Below are positions 11,724-21,900 of a stretch of 64,000 nucleotides of DNA, one piece after another (positions within the stretch are counted from its first letter, which is position 1; every line of letters starts with the position of its first letter). The position numbers and the translations under genes are program-made. The notes under the pieces are model-generated. The model did no database searches and had not been told where the DNA came from. It worked only from the letters and a program-made list of their open reading frames with translations. Origin of the DNA: Arabidopsis thaliana (lineage: Eukaryota > Streptophyta > Magnoliopsida > Brassicales > Brassicaceae); assembly GCF_000001735.4 (NCBI RefSeq), contig NC_003076.8, positions 3,162,001 to 3,226,000 of the forward strand, written 5' to 3'.

Positions 11724-14700
11724 CTAATTAAGTAGTGGGAGAGTCACCGGAAGATTGTCGGAGATTTGTCCAGCAGGTGACATCTCCATCTCAGCTTCTG
11801 CTCCCACATGATGATTATTCTCCATCTGTACGATAATCATAGGTCAAAATCACTATTCACTTTCTCTTTTTGTCTTCTATCCAAGGAATATCTTTTTCAC
11901 ACCACCAAATAACAACCATTAAAAAACACTACAGAAGGTTATGTTTCTCATAATTTGTGTGTTCTTTATGTTTAAGCTTTTAAGTTTGGAAGCAGTATCT
12001 ATAATCTTTTACCAGTTTATAATTTATAATCTAACCTATATATAGCATGTAAAAGTAGCACTACTTCTAGACACTTGGAGTTGGAACTGAGCCACTCGGA
12101 TCCAAACCTAACCATAACAAAAAAAACAAAAAAAAAAAAACTAATCGGTCCATAAACTTTTTTTTTTGGTTAAAAGGTGATTAACTTAAATATAGACAAC
12201 GTTTACACAACCTTCAAGGAAACCAATATTGAACTAAACTAGACTGAACCAGACCATAACCTGAAAGAGAATCAAGAAATCTTATTGAATCTCTACCAAA
12301 CCCAGACTTAACCAGACTATAAAAGGTTCATAAATCTCCAAATGAACCAAAACCTAATTAAACACTTTAACATGAAAAAAACGAAGAAGAAGAACCAAAA
12401 CCTAGTTATGTCCAACAACCGGAATTTTTTTTTCTTAATTTAGTAAAATGATATAGCAATCATGTAATTTATACTCGATAAAAAATAAAAAAATAACTTC
12501 ATCTGATTTCCCTTAACTCTAACCAGCCGTTATCAAAATTCTGTTCTTATTCAGTAATAATCTCACTAACCCTAATAAACCAAACTACCAACAACCAAAA
12601 TGCCCTAATCTTGAGAAGAATTGTCTAGAATACAACTATACAAGACAGGAAAGTGCTAACTAGTGAATGATTGAAATGCACTGACTATATATATATATAT
12701 ATATATCTGCAAGCATAAGAGTGTGTATCTATGTCCATGTACATGGACATTGGACACACAACACGCAGTGCTTATTAGTTATGCATATATATTTTTAGGA
12801 AATGTAGCTTTCGTTACCTGGCTAGCCAAAACCTGGTTCTCTTCTTTCAGCATTTTCTCCTGATTTAAAGATCAAAATGTTCAGCAATTACCGATCAAGT
12901 TTCTAAACCTAACAACTTCAGAATTTGGAATCCAAAACATATGAAGAAAGTTGCAAATATGTGTGCAAGCTCGTTAAGCAGACTTAAAGTAACAGAGACA
13001 ACACAGAAGAGGATATATCTGATGTACAATAAAATTGGTAGCAAATATCTGACCTTTTCTTTAAGATTCTCAACAAGCTTCAACATGAGTTCGGTCTGCA
13101 ACAAACAAAAGCAGCACGGTTGTTCTCAGCAAACAAAATTCAGAAAGGAGTAGACATTACGAAATCAACTTACCTTCTTGGCTCTAGTCACGGAGAGGGC
13201 AGTCTCAAGGTGTTCCTCCAGTTGAACAAGAGCATCGATACTCACATTTTTGACATTTGATCCCACAAGCTTGCTGCATATATTCATAGTTTGACAAAAA
13301 AAAAACTAATTCCTTTGTAATCAAAGGTGGAGAGCAAATATAGTCTTAGTTAGTAGTACTAACCTATCCACAAGTTCAAGTAGCTCATAGTGTGAACCAT
13401 AGTTCAGAGCTTTTGACTGATGATCCTGCCCATGAAAAAGGGACAGAAGAAGCGGTAAAAGACAAGGGCTATGAAAATTGCGGTATGCATAATGCATGTG
13501 GAGCCACCACCTCATTTTATATTTAGGATCACTCGGCAAACTAATAGTAAATTTACGCCTTATAAAACTCCATCAGGGAAAAGATTCAAAATGTTTGTAT
13601 TACCAAGGCTTTAAGATCATCAGCATGCTGTTTCCCATATCGATCAAGGATCTTGACCAGGCTGGAGAGATGACAAAAAAAATAAAAATATGTTAGGATC
13701 AAAACTACTAGCTAACCCTTGAAAAGGCCACTGGAAACTATGAAACATTGAGAGAACACCTTACCTTTTACATATATATAACACGCTAGTATTCGTAACA
13801 TTTCAGAAAAACAATAATCTTAATATTCATGTTTAAGCAGTAGCACATCTGAATTTCCACTTTTTCAAAAAAGTTTTAACTTGTTCTTAGCTTTGTAAGC
13901 AATATTTAATAATATCTGATATTTTTTTTCTCTCTCAAGAAAAGAAAAGAACCAAAACATTTACCAAAAATTGCTCAAAGATTAGTTATCCAATGAATTA
14001 TGTGGGCTAACATGTATTTATTATATATTTCGGCAGATTGAAAATGACATTTTCCCTCAAAGAAAAGTCATACAAAGGCATACAGATAAAGTTTAGTGAT
14101 AGCGCTGGCTTTGATTAACTTAAAGTCAAACTAGTTAAGGTACATAAGAACCCTAAACATAAGCCTCTACTGTCCAGATTGTTTCTATGCATTTATGTTT
14201 GTGAATCTATGTTGAAATAATTGATGCAATATAAAATGTAAACGCAGCCCCAATCTTAAATGCAAACAAGCAATTTTTATTTTTCCAGAAATCATATATA
14301 CTCATGAATGTATATACACACATATATTGATGAGCCACAATGTGATGACATGGAAGTAAACCGAAGTAAAATTCCAAGTACACAGACTGAGTCTAGAAAG
14401 TCATATTTCTCTTAATTTTCTGAAATTAACTGAAAGACTTCCCTAACAATAGCAAATAGTGGAAGACTGCTTCCAATTCATTTGCAAATTAACTTATATA
14501 ATTCTAATTGCAACCTCTATCAGAGATTCAGAGCTTCCATTTTGGTTTTGATCCATACCACAACTTTTAGCATCAAAAAACACCTATATCCTTTACAAAG
14601 CGTGTTATCAAAACCATTATAAGAACAAAACCTATTTACCCTCTATTTTCTATCATGTTTACCCTTATAACATTTGATCAGGACTACGAACAATGGTATC

Positions 14701-17339
14701 AAATTATTAGTTACCTCTTTTCTTTTTGTATCCCAGTTTTAAAAAGAATTTTTTAAAAACGCCTCTTTCATGAGTTCATTAGTAATCTCGTGTCAAAATT
14801 GGTAACATCAGCTCTTTGTTTGTAAGTAATACCATATCAACATATACGAGAAAACTTTTCGGATTTTTCAATGAACCTTGAGGACAAGGTTTTTTCCAGC
14901 GATAGAGCTAGTATTGATGACCCATAAGATGATAATGATGATGTGGCGGTAACCAGATAACCATAAGTATGAGGAAGCCAAACTCCAAATACATGGACCG
15001 AGTCTTAGACAAAACTCATATTTCTATTGTATATGTTTTTTTTGCAAATATCAAAAGACTCCTAAGAATAGGAAGCCGGTCTTCCATTTTGTTATTTCAC
15101 ATTCAATTACTTACTCGTTTATAGAAACTGTGAGGTTCCAATTTCCTATATTTAAACCCCAAATTAATCAAGCAATAAAAGTAAAGAGTTTTCTGCCCTT
15201 GAAGTTACACTAACTAATATTAGTAGGAAACTTATCACACATATCTATAAATATATCTTCCATAGAAGGAAGCGACTAAGACAGATAAAAACTAAACTAC
15301 ATATTGACCTAGAAGATCCAACAATTTTGACAAAACTTCACTTAATTTGTTTTGTTAATAGATATCAGTCCTATTGTGAAGTTAAGCTCTTTGCATCAAC
15401 CTAAGTATGCAAAAAGAGTAACTGAGTAACTAAGGGTTCCACGTTCTAAAAGGCTTCTTCTTTATTAAATCATAATTAAGACCAGGAGTTCTAGTCAGGT
15501 GTCTCGACAATTCCAAGGCTGGACCTAACTAGGGGTGAACAAATCCTAACAAAGTATGCATCAAGTGAGAATCGGCCAGCGATCTTGACCAACATGGCCA
15601 AACTACTACAACCATTTGGTTATTATATTGGAGGGTTGTAGTAGACACTACACCAGATTCAATTTTGACAACTTATATATAGGATTATATTGATTCATTA
15701 TAGATCCGTACCAAAGAGGTTGGTATTTCTTACATGAAGACAAGTGTTGTGGGATTTTCAATTTCCTAGAGGCACCAAAGAAACAAGGCTGTGTGAATGA
15801 CAATTTCCATGACAAAAGACACAAGATACAAAGGTTGTGTGACAAAAGACACAAGATACAAAGGTTGTGTGATTGTCGATTTTCACAACAAAAGATTGAG
15901 GTTGTGGATTGTCAATTTTAACGAATAGGAACAAAGTCATAAATGAACACAACGATGATAAGATTAAGGGCGATAATTGATATACAATCACATAAATATG
16001 AGGCAAATCTATGTGTGTAACTGCAAGAGTGGGAAACTATAAACCTTTGGACAATCTTTAAATAGCATATCCCATAAAAAGGAGAGAAATTCGTTAAAAA
16101 TATTATGTATATATTACCAATTCATCTTTTAGTCATAGTTTCCCAATTAATGTGGCTTACATTTAAAACCAAACTTCTTGATCCTTTTTACCATTAACCT
16201 CATACTAATTTTATTTATAAATCTCCCGGACGTGCATATACAAATCCAAGAGAACAATGAAATTTAATTAGTCTAAAATTAGACCAGTTTATGTACAGCA
16301 AAAGGTGTTATATATATAGCACACGACGATTGTGATTCAAAGAATCGCAATCGATAACCAGATTATGTTACTGAAGTAGCATATGTGCGGTAAGTACTAA
16401 TTGTGAGGCTGAGTTTTTTGAAGCTACCAAAATTCAAAACTACTGTGTATGAAAAATATGAATCAATTAAAAACACTAATTTGGATAATCACCAAGTAAT
16501 AGGTCCACAGCAAAGATAGGAATTCATAGAAGATTAACAATAGTCTTATATAGTCAATAGCTGCACAATGTGGTATATATACATTGTTCAGCATTAACCC
16601 CATAGCAACTCTATAGATCTCCCGTAAGTGCATTGCATACAAATCCGAGAGATCCAATGAATTTTAATCACTCTGAAAAGAGACATTAATCATTAGTCTT
16701 GTGATATATAATTAACTCTTCAAAAACTTAAGGAATCTCTAAAGGTAAGAAACAATCAAAGATGGCTTGAAACTTCACTCAACAACATCGAGCACGCATC
16801 AGATCGTATCAAACAAATCGTGAATGACATGCAATTTTTTTCCAAGGAAATAATGAAATCCATGCAGAATTTTTTTTTTTAAGAAATAGAGAGAGAAATG
16901 AACAAAAGTAAGAAGCTAAAAAGCTTCTTCACGACATTGTTCTTCCTTAAATTTGGTTATCTCATGTATCTATCATGGTCGCAGAAAAAAACACAAACAA
17001 ACACAGAACCGAGAAACAACAAGAGATCCGCCGGAAAAAAACCAAACGGTATATTAATTGTTTTTTTATTTTTATTTTCTCAGAAAAGTAAAAGAGCACA
17101 AAACAGAAGATAAAAGGGGGAACAAATGAAAACCCAGGTAAGGAAAAGGCGTACTTATCGCCGGAGGAGAAGCTGTAGAGCTTGCCGGAGGCGGAGACGA
17201 CGAGAAGAGCGACGGATGCGTCACAGAGAACAGAAAGCTGACGAGCTTTCTCGATGAGACCGTTGCGACGTTTGGAGAAGGTGACTTGTCGGCTACTTTT
17301 GTTCTCAATTCGCTTGATTTCTAGTTTTTTTCTTCCCAT
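11724..17339 (-). CDS. FLC: FLOWERING LOCUS C, MADS-box floral repressor
   Basis: FLC is a MIKC MADS-domain factor that represses FT and SOC1 and so delays flowering until vernalization silences it. Seven exons: 17155-17339, 13604-13661, 13364-13425, 13174-13273, 13054-13095, 12818-12859, 11724-11825. They sum to 591 bases, or 196 aa. Residues 1-60 are the MADS domain ([20 protein letters not shown]), followed by the I region and a K-box coiled coil (about 75-160), then an acidic C-terminus ending LPVTLPLLN. All junctions are GT-AG and no frame is broken. Intron 1 is 3,493 bases and intron 6 is 992 bases. Intron 1 holds the vernalization and Polycomb nucleation elements. The mRNA probably spans about 11382-17448. 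No large intron-1 transposon is present, so the allele looks fully functional and Col-like. Confidence 0.97.
12686..12706. repeat. (TA)n microsatellite in FLC intron 6
   Basis: A pure TA run of 21 bases lies in sense intron 6, in the zone where proximal COOLAIR forms terminate. Confidence 0.9.
14650..15750 (-). ncRNA. COLDAIR: COLDAIR, sense intronic RNA of FLC (approximate)
   Basis: COLDAIR is a roughly 1.1-kb non-coding RNA transcribed in the sense direction from FLC intron 1 during cold and reported to aid PRC2 recruitment. The placement uses the published statement, recalled from memory, that it starts about 1.7 kb into the gene. I cannot identify its promoter from sequence, so both ends are uncertain. 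Confidence 0.35.
15811..15870. repeat. Perfect 30-bp tandem repeat in FLC intron 1
   Basis: Two identical 30-bp units, 15811-15840 and 15841-15870, each begin GACAAAAGACACAAG and end AAGGTTGTGT. They are adjacent with no spacer. Confidence 0.97.
16221..16674. repeat. Diverged direct repeats in FLC intron 1
   Basis: A segment of about 55 bases at 16221-16274 (ATCTCCCGGACGTGCATA...) recurs at 16617-16674 (ATCTCCCGTAAGTGCATT...). Both continue through ACAAATCC, GAGA and CAATGAA blocks. Small indels separate the copies. Confidence 0.7.
16327..16353 (-). other. Near-perfect hairpin in FLC intron 1
   Basis: CGATTGTGATTC at 16327-16338 and GAATCGCAATCG at 16342-16353 form a 12-bp stem around an AAA loop, with one T-G position that would wobble-pair in RNA. 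It lies a few hundred bases from the RY motif pair. Confidence 0.6.
16828..16866 (-). promoter_or_regulatory. Paired RY motifs, VAL1/VAL2 site of FLC
   Basis: CATGCA at 16828-16833 and again at 16861-16866 (TGCATG on the sense strand) are two RY motifs 33 bases apart near the 5' end of intron 1. This matches the published nucleation site, where B3-domain proteins VAL1 and VAL2 bind and recruit Polycomb machinery for cold-induced silencing. A point change in the first sense-strand RY motif is known to block vernalization. The motifs are seen directly; their role is from the literature. Confidence 0.8.
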
Positions 17340-17588
17340 GGCTTCTCTCCGAGAGGGCTTTGTGCCCTAATTTGATCCTCAGGTTTGGGTTCAAGTCGCC
17401 GGAGATACTAAGCGTTTTCTCTTTCTATTTTTTTTTTTCCTTTTCTCGCTTTATTTCTTTCTATTTTTTGTGCCTATCTACTTTTTCTTCGTCGGGCCAG
17501 ATATTTTTTTTTTTTTGGGGGTAAACGAGAGTGATGCAAAAAAACCAAATATGTGAATAAAAACGTTGTGTTTTGAAGACAAGATTGC

Positions 17589-17594
17589 CACGTG
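17589..17594. promoter_or_regulatory. G-box in FLC promoter
   Basis: A palindromic CACGTG in the context GCCACGTGTA lies 250 bases upstream of the FLC start codon, about 140 bases before the likely transcription start. It is a standard bZIP/bHLH site. Confidence 0.6.
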
Positions 17595-18440
17595 TACCGC
17601 ATGACGAGCGTCTTTGCTACTTTTGCATTGCCTTAGTTTTCACTTTCGTTGCTAAATGAAAACTATCTTTCCTCCCCTACGATACGGATTGAACTATTGC
17701 AGAAAGAACCTCCACTCTACATCATCTTTGAACTATGTAGACATATCGAAACCTAAAACTGGTTTGAACTCTTCCGACTTCTCAAAACTTAAAATTTGGC
17801 AGTTAATTAGTAGGTGTTACCAAAGTCGTGCCTACATAGTAAAAACAAAGAACCACTCGCCTACGTCATCAAATTTTATAAAAAAAAATGTGTTTTTCAG
17901 ATAGTATTGAAATAATAATGTTCGGGAGATTAACACAAATAATAAAGGAAAGTAGTAAATATATTGTGGAAATATATAAGATTTCTAAAATACAAGAAAT
18001 CTTAAATGTCCACACATATGGCAATAGCTCAAAGTTACTAATTCTTTTTTGCTTGTATCAGCTTGTTTTTTTTTTGGTGAAATGCTTGTATCAGCTTGTT
18101 TTCCTTTTATATCTCATTAATTATTTTTTACCAATTTCTTCTTTATCTAATTTTATTATTATATATTTTTACATGATTAGATACCACATTCTGAATATCA
18201 CTATCATTATATTAATTTTATTAATTACTAAAACTATATTTTGTTTTGCTAATAATTATATAGATTATACCGTTTGAATGGTAACACAATAAACGATACT
18301 AATACAAATTACTATATGTAATAGATTACATATGATTAATCTAATTACTATAATTTTTCTTGTTTTGTAATATTTTGTTAAAAAATGTTATATTAGACAC
18401 TTGAAAGGTGAGGCTATATCGAGTAACAAGACGAAAAGAA

Positions 18441-18634
18441 GTGGGTGAAACTGATTACAAATTTTGTAACGATATTGGTGATTGGTATTAACTTTTTTAA
18501 TGGAGCCACACAAACATTTCACTAACACTCGGAGTGGGTGAAACTGATTACTGATTTTGTAACGATATTGATGATTCATGATTGGTATTAACTTTTCTAT
18601 TGGAGCCACACAAACATTTCAGTAACACTCGGAG
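18441..18634. repeat. Tandem repeat, two units of about 95 bp
   Basis: Unit 1 (18441-18533) and unit 2 (18534-18634) both start GTGGGTGAAACTGATTAC and end with CACTCGGAG or similar. They share TTTTGTAACGATATTG and GAGCCACACAAACATTTCA blocks. Unit 2 has an 8-bp insertion (ATTCATG-type duplication). Confidence 0.9.
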
Positions 18635-19157
18635 CTGTGCCAAGAAGTTTTGATGCTATAAGCAAAAAATATAATTTAATATTGAAATCATATATAATCA
18701 ACAAAATTTTAATAACTTATATTAATGTTAAAATTTTTGATGAGAACAAGCTCTAGTTCATTGTATAATGCACCTTTTTATTAATTTGGCAAGACACGAG
18801 TTAAGACTTTACATAAACAAACACACATAAGGAAGTCAGTCATTTGTTCTTTGATCTTTATTCTAAATTTAACCCAAATCTTTGGCTACCATCGTATCTA
18901 GACCATTACATATCTAATGTTTTGAACTAAGGTTATTTTACTCAACTCGCATACAATTTCATTGGACCAAACCAAACCTACAAAGACTTTCAATTGGATT
19001 GTATTTACCACAAAAGTGTACTTATAAGCATTAGGTTGTTCCCTCCAAACCAATTTGAGTTTATTTTTAACATTGCCGCATTGTAGCTACATGTCTACAC
19101 TGTTGGTGTATAGTATTCACATAATTTGCATTCCTTTGCTCGTTTCTTACTCGCTAT

Positions 19158-19377
19158 CAGGGGCGGACTCACGTTAGTCATGGGTAGGGCATGTGCCCTA
19201 TACTGAATTCAATAAATATTATATAAGTTAACATTTTGTAGTTAAAATGTAAGTAGTACAGTGGCTTTTTACTTAATAGTGCCCCACATCAATCCAAGTT
19301 CAAGCCTTACTATTATCATTTTATTGTTTTTTTTTTAACTGTGCTCCATATGAAATTATTTCTTGGATCCGCCACTG
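19158..19377. mobile_element. 220-bp non-autonomous hAT element
   Basis: The termini are CAGGGGCGGA at 19158 and TCCGCCACTG ending at 19377, an imperfect inverted repeat of the hAT type. Perfect 8-bp flanking duplications CTCGCTAT (19150-19157 and 19378-19385) are the hallmark of hAT transposition. The interior has no coding capacity, so it is a MITE-like derivative mobilised in trans. Confidence 0.85.
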
Positions 19378-19452
19378 CTCGCTATTGCATATGCAAATTT
19401 TATTTCTTGCAAATCAGATCAATAGTTAAACAAAAGTAAAGAACATTATATT

Positions 19453-19475
19453 TATATATATATATATATATATAT
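19453..19475. repeat. (TA)n microsatellite
   Basis: An uninterrupted TA run upstream of FLC. Confidence 0.85.
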
Positions 19476-20175
19476 TACCACAAAAATTGAGTACTGACCA
19501 AATGATTTTCATGGACTTTCAAACGATGGGAAAATGTTTGATAACCCTATGGAACGTTCCCTAGACCATGATTTGTCAATATAAAAAAACTTTCTTTTGG
19601 TATGGTGTCAATATAAAAACTTTACTATTAATTGTGTGGCAGATAATAAAAATATCGAATTTTTATTTTAAAAAAAACTTAATGCGAAAAGTACTTCGAA
19701 TCGATTGGGTGAATGTACGGCATGATTTATATCCAATCATCCCACCACCTCCTTGCCCTTTTCTGGATATGTCAATTATCATTTCTTCAAGGCAAAAAAA
19801 AAAAAAAAAACACTTTTCTTCAAGGCATCTCTATGTTTTCAAGTTTTAATTTATATACAGTATCAATGTTTAATTCTGATATCATATTTTCAAGATTTTA
19901 ACTTTCAGAAACGACAAAGATATTATCACTCTAGTGGATTCCCATAAGATTAGATTGAATTTACGATTTTGCAACACGAATACGGATTTTGCCATTTCCA
20001 TTCTCTTTAAACAACTAGTCAGATAAAGTGGAGCAAATATATTCCCCATAATAAAAAAACAACATGTAGTCGTTAAAATTCATTATCATTTACTGCATCT
20101 ATCTGTAGCAGTAAATACTAATAAAATACTAGTCCATAATCATTCGTTTACTCTATAGTATTAAACTCTCTTTTT

Positions 20176-21834
20176 TTATTTCTTGATTTGCTTCGATGAT
20201 GACATTAAACACGTTCTTGGTATGCATTTCACCTTCGCCATCGATCTTTCTTCTTTCTTCTTCGTTTCCTTAGCCATCTCAACAATCTTTGATCTGTTCA
20301 AATATTTAAGGATTTAGTGTGAATTTTTGTAACCATACTTGTCGATTAGAGCTGACTCGGTGTACTAACCTTTCCTCGTTGAACGAGTTGGATCGTCTTA
20401 GCGATGGTTCAGCCGTGACTCGTTCCTGACTCACCGACTCAACGATGCTTCCGCTGAAATACTCTTTCTCCTCCGCCTGAGGATTCCCGAACCTTGGATT
20501 CTCCGACATGAACCTTATCATCTCACGCTCGTCATCTACGACAGTCTTCTTGACAATGTTCTTGCACAAAACTCCTTTTCGAAGGTTCTCTTCTTTTTGT
20601 CTCGGATTCATCACACTCGGTGCGTAGTACTTGGTGGCGATGTGACCGCAAGAGATCATCTGCAGCCACATCGACCCACGACCCGATCCGGGTTCCACCG
20701 GATCTCCGTCCTCGACCCGCGTCGAAACTTCGTGTCGACGTGGCTTCACCACCGGGTTGGAACGAGTCAAATCGGACGAGTCAGAACGTACTTGCAAATC
20801 TTGCTCTGTCTTGGTCAAGTTCGGTTTTTGTTCGGTGGATTCCATTGTCTCCGTCGATACGCCTCGAGAACAGCGAGATTGAGGCGTCGTGGAAGATGTG
20901 TAACTCGTTTTCTCTTCGTAAAGCTCGTACTCTCCATCTTCTTCCTCTTCCTCTTCTCCGACGTAGAGCTCTGCGTCGTCAAACGACGCCGTTCGGTTTT
21001 GAGGCTTGAGTTTTGACCTGAGAAGTCGACTTTTTGGAGCTTCTTGAATAGAACCAGACAATGGTCTGTTCACATGTACTTCTTGAAATTTGTCTACAAA
21101 AATGTTTAGCAAACAAGAACATAAAATTTTAAACTCAAATTCTGCAAAATCACAAATTTCAATTTGTATGAGTTTCCGATTTTTAACAGCTTACCGGTGA
21201 TTTCAGATCCTTTCAAGACATATTCAGCACAGTCAGAAGGGTAAATCACATCATTCTCTGCTAAGTCATTCCACACAAATCCATTTCTATAGCTCCTGAT
21301 GAATATATCAAAATACAATGTTTAACATTTGCGCTTTTGATTACAGATTTTGCTTCATTTTAAAAGCGTTGTTACCTTTTACACGACCAAGCATATTGTG
21401 ATGTCATGCACTTCCCTCTCAGAATCGTAAGCCGGTTCATCACATCTTCATTAGAACAAACACACTCTTAAGTTGATGTATACGAAACAAAAATCGAAAG
21501 TTTAGCATAAATTGAGATCAAAACACTAAACAGAGCAAGACCCATGGACTATATATAAATAGCGTATAGTGATCTCCCTCTTTCTGTTGTTCGGTCTTTT
21601 ACCTCTTAACCGGAGAGGCTGGTTAACCGGAGAAATGACTTCGATGAAGTGAGGATGTTCAAGGTGGCCATTTCTTGTGAGATAGTAAACAACTTGGACT
21701 CTTCGGAAAATGGGTTTCTTTGTCTTGACCTCTTCTTCAAGTTCTTCATCATGTTGATGATGATTCAAAGACCTTATGATCCTCTCTGGACTTTTGTTGT
21801 TCTCTCTGCCTCTTCTGCATCTTACAGCTTCCAT
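20176..21834 (-). CDS. SOK2: SOSEKI 2 / UPSTREAM OF FLC, polarity protein
   Basis: Five exons (21603-21834, 21376-21445, 21195-21295, 20370-21093, 20176-20293) give 414 aa. SOSEKI proteins are plant polar-edge proteins that polymerise through an N-terminal DIX-like domain. That domain is visible at about residues 42-135: [53 protein letters not shown] and [16 protein letters not shown]. The middle is acidic and Ser/Thr-rich with an EEEEEEDGE run. A late [15 protein letters not shown] block and the final KCIPRTCLM are conserved in the family. I end the gene on the spliced fifth exon rather than reading on to a stop at 20306, because the spliced end restores the KCIPRTCL motif. From memory this is UFC (At5g10150), which is co-repressed with FLC by vernalization. 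Confidence 0.92.
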
Positions 21835-21892
21835 CTTTTGTGTCTATAATGTCCGGACAAGAGATGAGAATTATTTAACACAGACTGTGGTC

Positions 21893-21900
21893 TTTATATA
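21893..21900 (-). promoter_or_regulatory. TATA box of SOK2
   Basis: TATATAAA on the minus strand lies about 60 bases upstream of the SOK2 start codon. Confidence 0.55.

Larger units (their letters stand above)
11390..17600 (+). ncRNA. COOLAIR: COOLAIR antisense transcript(s) of FLC
   Basis: COOLAIR is the set of cold-induced, spliced, polyadenylated antisense RNAs that start just past the FLC 3' end. Proximal forms end inside FLC sense intron 6; distal forms end in the FLC promoter. They help lower FLC transcription and set its chromatin state. The sequence directly shows a good plus-strand donor, AATAAG|GTACAAAG at 11510/11511, in the expected place for the end of antisense exon 1. A plausible acceptor, TATCCAAG|G at 11885, would open a proximal second exon. 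Outer ends are approximate and come from knowledge of the locus. Confidence 0.6.
17340..20175. other. FLC promoter and FLC-SOK2 spacer
   Basis: The FLC leader (about 110 bases) and promoter lie at the left, with a G-box at 17589-17594. Further right are a two-unit tandem repeat (18441-18634), a 220-bp hAT-type element (19158-19377), a TA microsatellite (19453-19475) and a poly(A) tract between direct repeats (19782-19827). I see no gene. The 129-codon ORF at 17888 is low-complexity Ile/Phe-rich AT-rich DNA. Confidence 0.6.

Noticed and set aside
15500-15660. Possible transposon edge in FLC intron 1 (AGGGGTGAACAAATCC)
   Set aside because: No inverted termini or target duplication could be found.
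17888-18277. 129-codon plus-strand ORF upstream of FLC
   Set aside because: It is low-complexity Ile/Leu/Phe/Tyr sequence from AT-rich DNA. It does not look like a protein.
20306-20369. Read-through end of SOK2 at 20306
   Set aside because: A good donor (AAAG|GTTAGT) at 20370 joins an exon that restores the family C-terminal motif and a 414-aa length.
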